Positions 6,959 to 14,906 of a stretch of 36,686 nucleotides of DNA are shown piece by piece (within the stretch, counting starts at the first letter, position 1; the number at the start of each line of letters is the position of its first letter). Source of the DNA: DAMCAP01 sp032059445 (GTDB taxonomy: Bacteria; Bacillota; Clostridia; Oscillospirales; Ruminococcaceae); NCBI GenBank assembly GCA_032059445.1, contig DAMCAP010000025.1, positions 1-36,686 of the forward strand. Reading direction: 5' to 3'. Made by a program: the position numbers and the translations under genes. The notes below the pieces were generated by a model that was given only the letters and a program-made list of their open reading frames with translations, was not told where the DNA came from and made no database searches.

Positions 6959-8098
6959 TTATGCATCCTCAAAAACACCCTTGACCAAGATCTGACCATC
7001 TAGCATCATGGCTCTGCCCTTTGCAATCACAGCATCAATCTCGCCACCTTGATCGAGTAGAAGGATGTCAGCATCGCTACCGGGCTGGATAGATCCCTTC
7101 ACAGGATAAAGCTCCAGAGCTTTCGCTGGGTTGACAGTGGTAAACGCCAAGGCCTGCTCCCATGTATAGCCGTGATGCTGCACCAGCTCCTTGGTAAAGA
7201 GGTGCATCGAGGTCATCTTGGAGACCCCGATACCGACATACTCGTTGTTACTATTCCAAATTGGCGAGCTGCCGTTAGAGTCAGAGCTTACGGTGATCAG
7301 CTCACGAGGTGCGCCTTTTTCCAACAGCTCCAGCAAAACCGCTACCGCCGCATGAGGCTGAGCCGAAGCGGTGAGATCAATATAGCCTCCCATTTTGGCA
7401 AACTTCACAGCATCGTTTACGATTTTTTTGACATGGGTTGGTCTAAAGAACTTTATTGGGATATCGGTTTCTTCCAGCACTTCAAATACCGGCTGTAGCC
7501 CTGCCTTGCCAGTACCCATGTGGATATGTACAAAGCCAGGCTTTTTGCCGATCAGCGCGGCCTGAGAAGCCTGAGCTGCCAGCTTGATCAGCTCTTCCTT
7601 TGTTGGGTAAGAGGATCGGTGGTCTGACATCGCCAGCTTTACCCCGATTACCTCGCTAATATACACGATGTCTTTTTTCACCGAGTCAGTCAAGGTGGGG
7701 GACGGATAATCATAGGCACCTGTCAGGCAATATGCGGTAATTCCTTCTCCGTTAAGCCCTTTGGTTTTGGCAACTAGGTTTTCTACACTACGGGTGGTAG
7801 CATCGGTGCCCAGCAGCCCCACAAGGGTAGTGACTCCTGCTTCAATACACTTTGATAGCCCTAGCTCGGGGATACGCGTGGTAAATCCACCCTCGCCGCC
7901 TCCACCGGTAACATGCACATGCTGGTCTATATAGCCCGGGATCGCCATGCGTCCTCGACCCTCGATCACCACAAGATCTTTATGGTCAAAAAGAATCAGA
8001 GGGGAAACTTCTATAATTTTTTGCCCGCAAATCAGGATATCCTGCACACCGGGGTGATGGGGAGACGCTGATTTTACCTGCTTAATCAATGTAAACAT
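6959..8098 (-). CDS. iadA: Isoaspartyl dipeptidase (beta-aspartyl-peptidase)
   Basis: A 379-residue amidohydrolase-superfamily enzyme that cleaves isoaspartyl (beta-aspartyl) dipeptides arising from damaged proteins. Length and motifs match IadA (390 residues in E. coli). The metal site is complete: H60 and H62 in DQHVHVTGGG, K154 in GVKLAMSDHRSS (the carboxylated lysine), H193, H222 and D273 in SSDSNGSS. The active site is cytosolic and no signal peptide is seen. The gene is divergent from an RpiR-type regulator, with a strong promoter and palindromic sites between them, so the regulator probably controls it. Isoaspartyl peptides as inducer is an inference. Confidence 0.93.
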   Translation of the reverse strand: MFTLIKQVKSASPHHPGVQDILICGQKIIEVSPLILFDHKDLVVIEGRGRMAIPGYIDQHVHVTGGGGEGGFTTRIPELGLSKCIEAGVTTLVGLLGTDATTRSVENLVAKTKGLNGEGITAYCLTGAYDYPSPTLTDSVKKDIVYISEVIGVKLAMSDHRSSYPTKEELIKLAAQASQAALIGKKPGFVHIHMGTGKAGLQPVFEVLEETDIPIKFFRPTHVKKIVNDAVKFAKMGGYIDLTASAQPHAAVAVLLELLEKGAPRELITVSSDSNGSSPIWNSNNEYVGIGVSKMTSMHLFTKELVQHHGYTWEQALAFTTVNPAKALELYPVKGSIQPGSDADILLLDQGGEIDAVIAKGRAMMLDGQILVKGVFEDA

Positions 8099-8166
8099 AG
8101 CTACCTCCGTACTGTAATAAGTTATTCCTTACCAATCCCGCAGATTGATAGGAGATTACCATTGTC

Positions 8167-8221
8167 ATTATAGTATACATCAACCCCGTAGTCAAATAGA
8201 CATTGACTGTATCGGTGTCAA
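8167..8221 (-). promoter_or_regulatory. iadA promoter with palindromic operator candidate
   Basis: On the minus strand there is a -35 TTGACT (8190-8195), a 17-bp spacer and a -10 TATAAT (8167-8172), nearly ideal. A 19-bp palindrome AGTCAA-N7-TTGACT (8190-8208) overlaps the -35, and a third half-site GTCAA lies at 8217-8221. A repressor bound here would block iadA; the divergent RpiR protein is the natural candidate. Confidence 0.7.
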
Positions 8222-8263
8222 ACTATTTTGCTCATTGTTGGTGATTACATCCAAAATTAATGT

Positions 8264-8291
8264 TTGAACTTAAAAAAAATTATGCTATAAT
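8264..8291 (+). promoter_or_regulatory. Promoter of the rpiR-kinase operon
   Basis: The -35 is TTGAAC (8264-8269), the spacer 16 bp of mostly A, and the -10 TATAAT (8286-8291). The predicted leader is about 100 nt. Confidence 0.7.
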
Positions 8292-8399
8292 AAGGGTCGT
8301 ACTGTTTACAATGAACCTGACATACAGGCTGGGCTGTAGGGCATGATCAATAAGCGCTCTGCACTTACGCTGCATCATAAAGAATACAGGAGACTGATC

Positions 8400-9266
8400 A
8401 TGCAAAACGTCATCGAACAAATTTCCCAGTGCTACCCTTCTTTTAGCAGATCACAAAAAAAGATTGCAGATTTTATCGTCAAAAACCCACAGGAGGCCTG
8501 CTTTTTGTCGCTGAAGGATTTTAGTGATAAAGTAAACACCACCGAAAAAACCATTATTAACTTCACCAAAAAATGTGGATTTGATAGCTTTACCGCTCTC
8601 AAAAAAGAACTACAAAGCTACATTGCCATGAAGCTTACCCCGGATGAAAAGGTGATAAAAGCGGTCAGCACTATACGCCAGACCCATCAAGACTTTATCA
8701 GAAACACCTATCAGATGGATCTTGACTCGATTACCAGCAGCTTTGACTGTTTAAATTTTACCAATATATACAGAGCGGCAGAGCTGATACAAAAGGCAGA
8801 GAATATCTACTTTGCTAGCCACAATATTTCGCAGGTGGTCACCGATTTTTTGATGTACCGTATCGGCTCTCTGGGCCTTGGGGTATACCGTATTGATATT
8901 GACTCAGAGCAGGAGCTGCCCCACCAGATCTTACACATGAAGCCTACTGATGTATTGGTTGTGGCGTCCTTCCCCCGTTATTACAAAAACCTTGTGGCGG
9001 CCTCCCATCTGATCAAAGATCGGGGCATACCCATCATCGCAATCACCGACAGCCTGACCTCCCCCATCGCCAACAACTCAAACATCTGCTTTGCCTGTGC
9101 TACCGATACTACGGTATTTTATAACTCCTACACAGGGCCGATGGTTATTGCCAATATACTAGCCTCCACCATCGCCATGAACATGGAAAAACAGGTACTA
9201 GAGAACAAAAAATCAATCAAAAAAATCCAGCAAGATCTCAAAAACCTTGTGGATGCTATGATTTAA
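8400..9266 (+). CDS. RpiR/MurR-family transcription regulator with SIS domain
   Basis: A 288-residue regulator with an N-terminal RpiR helix-turn-helix (about 1-75: YPSFSRSQKKIADFIVKNP, then FSDKVNTTEKTIINFTKKCGF) and a C-terminal SIS domain (about 115-255: AENIYFASHNIS, then DVLVVASFPRYYKN). SIS domains usually bind phosphosugars or similar ligands. The start is the ATG at 8400, seven bases after AGGAG; a longer frame from 8343 has no ribosome binding site. The gene is divergent from iadA and cotranscribed with a small kinase 16 nt downstream. The ligand is unknown, and a peptide-damage or cell-wall-derived signal is only a guess. Confidence 0.88.
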   Translation: MQNVIEQISQCYPSFSRSQKKIADFIVKNPQEACFLSLKDFSDKVNTTEKTIINFTKKCGFDSFTALKKELQSYIAMKLTPDEKVIKAVSTIRQTHQDFIRNTYQMDLDSITSSFDCLNFTNIYRAAELIQKAENIYFASHNISQVVTDFLMYRIGSLGLGVYRIDIDSEQELPHQILHMKPTDVLVVASFPRYYKNLVAASHLIKDRGIPIIAITDSLTSPIANNSNICFACATDTTVFYNSYTGPMVIANILASTIAMNMEKQVLENKKSIKKIQQDLKNLVDAMI

Positions 9267-9282
9267 CTAGGGTTAGGTATAT

Positions 9283-9792
9283 ATGCGAAATAAAGATCTT
9301 GACTCAAGCTCTCCTCTCGTAATCCTCATGTGCGGTGTAGCGGGTGCGGGTAAAACCACCTATGCACAGCAGTTAGAGGCCCAAGGCTATCATCGCTTAT
9401 CAATTGACGAAGCCCTCTGGGCGCGCTATGGTCGCTATGGCATCGATTACCCACCGGTGAAATACCCTGAGTACTCCAAAGAAGTGGAGCAAACCCTCCG
9501 CCAGCGGCTATGTGAGCTCATCGCCGAGGGGCGAAATGTGGTGGTCGATTTTAGCTTCTGGCAGCGGGAAAGACGACAGCACTACAAAGCTCTCATCGAA
9601 GAATGGGGTGGCAGGTGGCAGCTGATCTATCTAAAAGCTTCACCAGAGCTTTTAGAGCAACGACTGAAACTTCGCAGCCAGCGATTTGATGCCAACGCCG
9701 CCTTTTCCATCACCCCAGCACGACTACACGCTTTTCTAGAAGGCTTTGAGGAGCCAAACGGAGAAGGCGAAATCATCATAGAGCAGCAATAA
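9283..9792 (+). CDS. Small P-loop kinase-like protein (AAA_33)
   Basis: A 169-residue cytosolic protein with an intact Walker A GVAGAGKTT (18-26), a lid-like arginine-rich segment (LKLRSQRFDAN) and a VVVDFSFW strand that may act as Walker B. It resembles the AAA_33 / zeta-toxin-like kinase group, whose members phosphorylate small molecules, nucleic acid ends or antibiotics. It sits 16 nt after the rpiR gene, so both share one promoter. No antitoxin-like partner is nearby, so a toxin role is unlikely. The substrate cannot be inferred. Confidence 0.75.
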   Translation: MRNKDLDSSSPLVILMCGVAGAGKTTYAQQLEAQGYHRLSIDEALWARYGRYGIDYPPVKYPEYSKEVEQTLRQRLCELIAEGRNVVVDFSFWQRERRQHYKALIEEWGGRWQLIYLKASPELLEQRLKLRSQRFDANAAFSITPARLHAFLEGFEEPNGEGEIIIEQQ

Positions 9793-9837
9793 AGATAAGA
9801 GTGGCTCATCCTAAAGTAATTCAAAATTAGCATGGCA

Positions 9838-9863
9838 AAGGCGCCGTCATATGACGGCGCCTT
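9838..9863. terminator. Perfect 26-bp palindrome between convergent genes
   Basis: AAGGCGCCGTCAT is followed directly by its own reverse complement. It sits between two convergent genes and can form a strong 13-bp hairpin on either strand, but the T tails are short. A bidirectional terminator is the simplest reading. Confidence 0.6.
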
Positions 9864-9883
9864 GCTGTAATGCACATTTTACC

Positions 9884-11854
9884 TTATACCTCAGTACGCT
9901 CCTGATGATTGACGGTGCGGAAGCGCAGCTCGACTTTAAACTGATCACCATCGATGATGACATCCAGATTTCCGCCGCATACCCGTGTGAAGCTTTCGGC
10001 AATTGATAAGCCCAGACCATTTCCTTCACTGCTGCGCGCCTTATCCCCCCTGCTAAACCGCTCGAGGATCTCATCTTTGGAAAAATCCATCTCATAGCTG
10101 GCTGTGTTTTTGATAGAAGCTACCGCCATGTCACCCTCTACTTGCAGGTCTATATAGATTCTGGTGCTCTGCATCGCGTATTTTAGCGCATTGCCTAGGA
10201 CGTTTTGCAGTACCCGATAGAGCTTATTGCCATCACCCATGATATACACATCATAGACTGGCAGGTTTTGCTTTAGAGTCAGCTGGCTTTGCAGGATCTG
10301 ATCCTCCATATCGGCGATGGTCTGCTGGATCAGCTTTTTAAAATCAAGCTGCTCTGCATCCACACTGATATTGCCCGAGGTTGATTTGGCTAGGTCAAAG
10401 AGATCTGCAACAATCCTCTTGAGTCGATCTGCCTTCTCAGCCAAGATTTTGATATAATCTCTGGCTTCCTCCGATATATCCTGCTCCTTTGAGAGCAGAT
10501 CAATATAGGAGATTATCGAAGTCAAGGGTGTTTTGAGATCATGAGAAACATTCGTAACCAAGGCAACCTTCATCATTTCGCTTTTGATCTGTGCCTCCAG
10601 ACTGCGCTGCATACCGTCACCCATGCTGTTGATTTTTTGGGAAGCATCATACAGCGGGCTGCTGATGGGTATAGTGGTCTTACACGCCAAATCTCCATTG
10701 TTTACAGCGTCAATTTGACCGATAAGGCTGCCTACATCCATGATAAGCTGCTTGCTACTCATGAAATACCAAGCCATGACAAATAGCTCCAATATCAACG
10801 GTGCAACGAACAACGCAGAGCCAAACGCCACAAACAATATTGCCAACATAGCCATCACAGAGCTGATAGCCAGGAAGCTGATTTCGCGCAGGTAGATCGC
10901 CCTTTGGAAAGGATACCCGCTAAACCTACTGCCCTCCACCACTGCTTTAATAGGTGCCGTAAACCAGCGACAGATATGCAGGAAGATCGTATCCTTCCAG
11001 AAGCATTTGGCCTTGATCTTTTTGACCAGCAGCAGCCATAGGTACAAACAAGCAGCTGCGGCCAACGCAGTAACAAACGCCATCACTTGATAGATCACCG
11101 GGTCAGAAACCAGCTTCTCATTGATTACAAATACAAACAGCATACCCCAGCCGCTTAAAATCATCAGCAAAGCTGCTATAGGTAAGTCGGTCAAAACCCG
11201 ATCAACCCCCATTAAGTAAAGCTGATCGTCCTGCGGTCTACGACCGGCAGCCACCATTAGGTAGATGACCAGCACCAGTGATATCGTCAGCAAAATAACA
11301 GAACGATAGATGTACTGACTCCAGAGTGCCCGTGCCTTGCTCCAAAGCGCTTCTTGCTGCGCTATGTAGCTGTCTTTATAGCTGAGATACGCAGTAGCCG
11401 ATCGATTCTGGAAGTCATAGGAATGATAAAAGCTATCTGACTCTACCTGCTCACCCTTTACATATAGATAGTTTGCATTGTCCCTATATTCCACAAGATA
11501 GCTGCCATACCGCTCAAAATCCCTACGTTCCTTATATTGGTGGCTTGCATATTCCTTATCTCCATCGGTTACATACAGTATATACTGACTGGGGTCTGGG
11601 ATCTTGTGATACCGATAGTTGACGGAATTGTCATACATCTTACCCACACCCATGTCAATCAATGCACCGCTGATATAAGAAAACTCACTGCTGCCCACAA
11701 AGCTTGTAGTTAACATTGCCTGAGGCGAATAACCCTCCATAGCGATACCACAGGTACCCATCACCAGCAGTGTAATCAATGACACCACAACTGTAAATAC
11801 AGCCGTTTTTAAAAGCGTGCTTCTGCTAAATCTCGATATACTTGCTGCCATCAT
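9884..11854 (-). CDS. Membrane sensor histidine kinase
   Basis: A 656-residue kinase with one N-terminal membrane helix (about 14-36), an extracytoplasmic sensor region (about 40-180), further membrane helices (about 185-202, 225-245, 255-277 and 325-365), a HAMP-like linker, the phospho-acceptor H438 in NVSHDLKTPL, and an ATPase domain with N box (NVLGNALKYA) and GNGLGLSIA. It would sense an external or envelope signal and phosphorylate the response regulator upstream in the same operon. AGGAGG precedes two consecutive ATGs; the second (11851) has the better spacing. The multi-helix membrane section after the sensor is larger than in most OmpR-type kinases. The signal is unknown. Confidence 0.9.
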   Translation of the reverse strand: MMAASISRFSRSTLLKTAVFTVVVSLITLLVMGTCGIAMEGYSPQAMLTTSFVGSSEFSYISGALIDMGVGKMYDNSVNYRYHKIPDPSQYILYVTDGDKEYASHQYKERRDFERYGSYLVEYRDNANYLYVKGEQVESDSFYHSYDFQNRSATAYLSYKDSYIAQQEALWSKARALWSQYIYRSVILLTISLVLVIYLMVAAGRRPQDDQLYLMGVDRVLTDLPIAALLMILSGWGMLFVFVINEKLVSDPVIYQVMAFVTALAAAACLYLWLLLVKKIKAKCFWKDTIFLHICRWFTAPIKAVVEGSRFSGYPFQRAIYLREISFLAISSVMAMLAILFVAFGSALFVAPLILELFVMAWYFMSSKQLIMDVGSLIGQIDAVNNGDLACKTTIPISSPLYDASQKINSMGDGMQRSLEAQIKSEMMKVALVTNVSHDLKTPLTSIISYIDLLSKEQDISEEARDYIKILAEKADRLKRIVADLFDLAKSTSGNISVDAEQLDFKKLIQQTIADMEDQILQSQLTLKQNLPVYDVYIMGDGNKLYRVLQNVLGNALKYAMQSTRIYIDLQVEGDMAVASIKNTASYEMDFSKDEILERFSRGDKARSSEGNGLGLSIAESFTRVCGGNLDVIIDGDQFKVELRFRTVNHQERTEV

Positions 11855-11927
11855 ACCACCTCCTATAGCTCAGCATAGCTGCCAATGCAGCGATACCGGT
11901 AAGTAGTGAAATTCCCGCCAGATACAT
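11826..11927 (-). CDS. Candidate 33-residue membrane peptide between regulator and kinase genes
   Basis: An open frame starts at an ATG 11 nt after the response-regulator stop and overlaps the kinase start by about 29 nt in another frame. The peptide begins MYLAGISLLTGIAALAAML, a single helix of membrane length, and continues with a SYRRWYDGSK tail, a positive-inside arrangement. A weak AGGT lies eight bases upstream of the ATG. The ribosome binding site of the kinase lies inside this frame, so coupling is possible. It is short and unmatched to any family I know, so it could be chance. Confidence 0.35.
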   Translation of the reverse strand: MYLAGISLLTGIAALAAMLSYRRWYDGSKYIEI

Positions 11928-11937
11928 CTTGTTTGAC

Positions 11938-12639
11938 CTATATTTTTTCGAACTTGTATCCAATTCCCCATACCACCTTTAAATATTTAGGCTCCTTCGG
12001 GTTGACTTCAATCTTCTCACGTATGCGGCGGATATGCACCATTACGGTATTTTCCACCGAGTAGGCTTGCTCATTCCACACCCGCTCATAGATCTCTTCC
12101 GCCGAAAACACCCTGCCTGCATTTTTCATCAGAAGCTCCAAGATCTTATACTCCGTGGCAGTAACCTTCACTGGTTCACCATCTACCAAGAGCTGCTTTG
12201 CTCCTTGATCCAGCTCTACCCCGCCGATGACAATCAGATCATCACGCCCGCTTTGCTCCGAGCTGCCCAGATGCAGGTAGCGCCGCAGCTGTGCCTTGAC
12301 CCTAGCTAGCAACTCCATAGGGTTGTAGGGCTTGGTTACATAATCGTCGGCACCCATCGACAGCCCTATGACCTTATCACTGTCTTCTGATTTGGCAGAG
12401 AGGATGATAACAGGGATATTCTTACTCTCCCGCAGTTTCATCGTTGCCGACAAGCCGTCCATACTAGGCATCATGATATCGATAATCATCAGCTGCACTG
12501 GTCGGGCAGCTACCAGCTCCAGCGCTTCAAGCCCGTTATACGCTCGCAGAGTTTCATACCCCTCCAGCTCAAGCAGCGTTGCGATCGCTCTTACGATTTC
12601 ACGATCGTCATCTACGATCAAAATACAAGGTTTGCTCAT
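11938..12639 (-). CDS. OmpR/PhoB-family response regulator
   Basis: A 233-residue regulator with a receiver domain (1-115) and a winged-helix DNA-binding domain (about 135-230). Receiver residues are intact: D10-D12, phospho-acceptor D54 in IIDIMMPSMDG, S81 and K103. The output domain shows the usual TATEYKILELLM, SAEEIYERVW and VHIRRIREKIE segments. The start at 12639 follows AGGGA with a nine-base gap; an ATG at 12648 is too close to the ribosome binding site and a GTG at 12672 has none. It is the first gene of the operon with the kinase. Tandem 11-bp repeats just upstream suggest that it regulates its own promoter. Confidence 0.9.
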   Translation of the reverse strand: MSKPCILIVDDDREIVRAIATLLELEGYETLRAYNGLEALELVAARPVQLMIIDIMMPSMDGLSATMKLRESKNIPVIILSAKSEDSDKVIGLSMGADDYVTKPYNPMELLARVKAQLRRYLHLGSSEQSGRDDLIVIGGVELDQGAKQLLVDGEPVKVTATEYKILELLMKNAGRVFSAEEIYERVWNEQAYSVENTVMVHIRRIREKIEVNPKEPKYLKVVWGIGYKFEKI

Positions 12640-12672
12640 TTGCGTCATTCCCTTCCGTTGGCCTATGCTCAC

Positions 12673-12726
12673 AGTATATAAAAGATATCTAAAGAAAAGC
12701 TAAAGAGATTTCTTACAAAAATCTTA
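12673..12726 (-). promoter_or_regulatory. Promoter with four tandem 11-bp-spaced repeats upstream of the response regulator
   Basis: CTAAAG occurs at 12689 and 12700 and TCTTA at 12711 and 12722, each step exactly 11 bp. On the minus strand a -10 TATACT lies at 12673-12678, with no good -35; that position is covered by the repeats. OmpR-type regulators bind direct repeats spaced by one helical turn, so this fits positive autoregulation by the response regulator. Confidence 0.5.
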
Positions 12727-12780
12727 AAATGTACCTCATCTTTGATTTCAGTATACCATCGGGTAGGTGAATTGACAACA

Positions 12781-12808
12781 AAAAGCACCGGCAGCTGCCG
12801 ATGCTTTT
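12781..12808 (-). terminator. Intrinsic terminator of the penicillin-binding protein gene
   Basis: A hairpin AAAAGCACCGGCAG/CTGCCGATGCTTTT with one mismatch. On the minus strand it ends in a T-rich stretch (TTTTTGTTGT) about ten bases after the stop of the preceding gene. Confidence 0.85.
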
Positions 12809-12818
12809 GCTATATCTT

Positions 12819-14435
12819 CTATTGCTGCAAGCCCTTTCGCCTGCTTTCAATTTCATAAATACCATCGCAGATCTCTTTAAAAACAGGGCACGCTGTATCA
12901 GTACCGGAGTCTCCTCCCTCTACCAGCACCATGATGGTGTATCTAGGGGTATCGGCTGGGTAAAATCCGCCAAACCATGCCTGTATCACCTCGTTGCCAT
13001 CCACAAACTGCCCTGACTGTGCTGATGCGGTCTTACCACCGGCACCACCGATTTCGGGCTTGGCTGGCTTGCCGCTACCGTTTTCTACTACGCTGATCAT
13101 CATCTGCTTGACTTTGTCAGCCGCAGCTTTGTGAAATACTATCTGGGGTGTGTAAACAGCCGTATGGGTAGAGATAGAGCTACCGTTGTCGGTAAAGCCT
13201 ACAATCAAGCGGGGATTAACAAACTTCCCCCCATTTGCAATGGAGCTAACCAAACTCGCCATCTGGATAGGCGTAGCCAACAGATCACCCTGACCAAAGC
13301 CAAGGTTTGCTGTGGCAGCAGGGAGCTTTAGCTGATCATAGCTTGGTAGATTGCCCGATTTGGTTTTATACCCGGGCAAAAACTCTGTAGGAGCACCAAA
13401 TCCCAGCTGTGACGCCTTATAGGCTAAATCCTTGCCCCCTAGCTGCATGGCTATCGATATAAAATAAGGATTACAGGATTTTTCTAAGGCTTGGGTCATA
13501 TTAAGCACACCATGACCCACCAGCTTGTGGCAGTTGATCCGCTGGTCGCCAATCATGATATAGCCCTTACAGTCAAAGGTGCGATCAATGGTAAACCCCT
13601 GCTCCAATGCCGTAGCCGCTACCAGCAGCTTAAAGGTAGAGCCTACACTATAGGCGCTAAAGCTGCGGTTGACAAATGGTGCATTGGGATCGCTCAAGGA
13701 GGCTCCCAAATCGTTGGGGTTAAAGCTTGGTGTGCTGACGGCCGCCAATAGATCACCGGTAATGCAATCCTGTACAACCACACTGCCCTTGGGTATCGCT
13801 CTTGCGGCTTTTTTTGCCAAGGCCTGTATGTCGCTATCCAGCGTGGTGACTACTCCTCCGCCGTCATGGTAACCGGTATCTACAATTTCTCCCGCAGAGA
13901 GGGATTGCCGCAGCCCATTGGTCGGGTAACGGATCGAGATCCTCCCCCCTTTGCTTCTAAGGTACTCATCTAGAGCATACTCAAGCCCTGAGCTGCCCTT
14001 GCCTGTTTCAGGGTCAAGCTGCCCTACAATATGCACAGCCAGTTGATCATCACTAGTCCGCTTATAAAGCTTAAAGACGTCGATACCCTTGCTATAGATA
14101 TATGGCGACTCTACAGGGCACACAAAGGGCGCTCCGCCGTCGAGCATCTTCATAGCGGTATCCTTATCCTTTGAGCTGATTTTGGCAAGTAGTGCATTTT
14201 TGGCCTCTACACCGGGTAGCACTGCCGCCACATTATAGACCTTATTGTTAGTCAGCGGAGCAAAATAGCGATCATAGATGGTACCCCTGCTCTCCCCTAC
14301 ATCCAGCACAAAAGAGGACTGAGCAGTCGAAGCTTGTGAGAGCTTATCAGAACTAATAATCATGGCAATGCGCAATGACAAAAGGCTAAAACCCAATACC
14401 ATGAGCGAATAAATAATGACAACTCTTTTCCCCAT
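12819..14435 (-). CDS. Class B penicillin-binding protein (transpeptidase)
   Basis: A 538-residue protein with an N-terminal membrane anchor (about 5-27), a dimerisation region, and a transpeptidase domain (about 215-530). All three active-site motifs are present: S266-T-F-K269, S320-C-N322 and K468-T-A470. It cross-links peptidoglycan stems outside the membrane and belongs to the SpoVD/PBP2/PbpA type. It lacks a clear C-terminal PASTA extension. AGGAGG precedes the ATG. It is monocistronic. Whether it serves growth, division or sporulation cannot be told. It lies just upstream of a two-component system on the same strand, but a terminator separates them. Confidence 0.9.
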   Translation of the reverse strand: MGKRVVIIYSLMVLGFSLLSLRIAMIISSDKLSQASTAQSSFVLDVGESRGTIYDRYFAPLTNNKVYNVAAVLPGVEAKNALLAKISSKDKDTAMKMLDGGAPFVCPVESPYIYSKGIDVFKLYKRTSDDQLAVHIVGQLDPETGKGSSGLEYALDEYLRSKGGRISIRYPTNGLRQSLSAGEIVDTGYHDGGGVVTTLDSDIQALAKKAARAIPKGSVVVQDCITGDLLAAVSTPSFNPNDLGASLSDPNAPFVNRSFSAYSVGSTFKLLVAATALEQGFTIDRTFDCKGYIMIGDQRINCHKLVGHGVLNMTQALEKSCNPYFISIAMQLGGKDLAYKASQLGFGAPTEFLPGYKTKSGNLPSYDQLKLPAATANLGFGQGDLLATPIQMASLVSSIANGGKFVNPRLIVGFTDNGSSISTHTAVYTPQIVFHKAAADKVKQMMISVVENGSGKPAKPEIGGAGGKTASAQSGQFVDGNEVIQAWFGGFYPADTPRYTIMVLVEGGDSGTDTACPVFKEICDGIYEIESRRKGLQQ

Positions 14436-14571
14436 ATCTTCCCTCCTAATCTTACGATGGGTTTATACTCTACCATGTAAGTTTTCCCATTAGAAGAGGT
14501 TTCATACGGGCTTTATTTTTTTATGATTGTGTAGTACAATAATCCTAAGCTTTTAAAAGAAGGAGGATATT

Positions 14572-14757
14572 ATGCCAACAATAACAGTTGAATTATTTAG
14601 AGGAAGAACCCTTGAGACCAAGCGTGAGCTGGCTAGCAAAATCACTCAGGTTATCACCGAAACCTGCAACTGCTCCCCCGAAGCTGTCACAGTCAAGTTT
14701 GTAGAAGGTGAGAAGGAAAACCTCGCCAAGGGCGGCGTATTGTATTGCGATAAATAG
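14572..14757 (+). CDS. 4-oxalocrotonate tautomerase family protein
   Basis: A 61-residue protein of the tautomerase (4-OT/DmpI) superfamily. The mature N-terminus would be the catalytic proline (P2 after Met removal), followed by TITVELFRGRTLETKRELA. Members catalyse keto-enol isomerisation, but in Clostridia the natural substrate is usually unknown. Its length is normal for the family. AAGGAGG lies five bases before the ATG, an excellent ribosome binding site, and a terminator follows, so it is a monocistronic unit. A TACAAT at 14535-14540 could be the -10, though the -35 is weak. Confidence 0.9.
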   Translation: MPTITVELFRGRTLETKRELASKITQVITETCNCSPEAVTVKFVEGEKENLAKGGVLYCDK

Positions 14758-14810
14758 CTTACATATGCACAAGGCTTGGCCTTGATGATTTCTGACACCA
14801 GCAAAAATTA

Positions 14811-14844
14811 GACCCTGCCGAGAATATATCGGCAGGGTCTTTTT
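14811..14844. terminator. Bidirectional terminator, tautomerase and purine operon
   Basis: An 11-bp stem GACCCTGCCGA (14811-14821) with TCGGCAGGGTC (14829-14839), T run on the plus strand and TAATTTTTG on the minus strand. It closes the tautomerase gene and probably also the purine operon coming from the other side. Confidence 0.85.
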
Positions 14845-14906
14845 AATGTGTCCTATAGAGCTAGGTTTTGTTTGAGCTTTTTATAGTCTATATCCCTGGT
14901 ATAAAG

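Noticed and set aside
9283..9792. Zeta-like toxin of a toxin-antitoxin pair
   Set aside because: The P-loop protein is preceded by a full-length RpiR regulator and not by a small epsilon-like antitoxin, so a kinase role is more likely.
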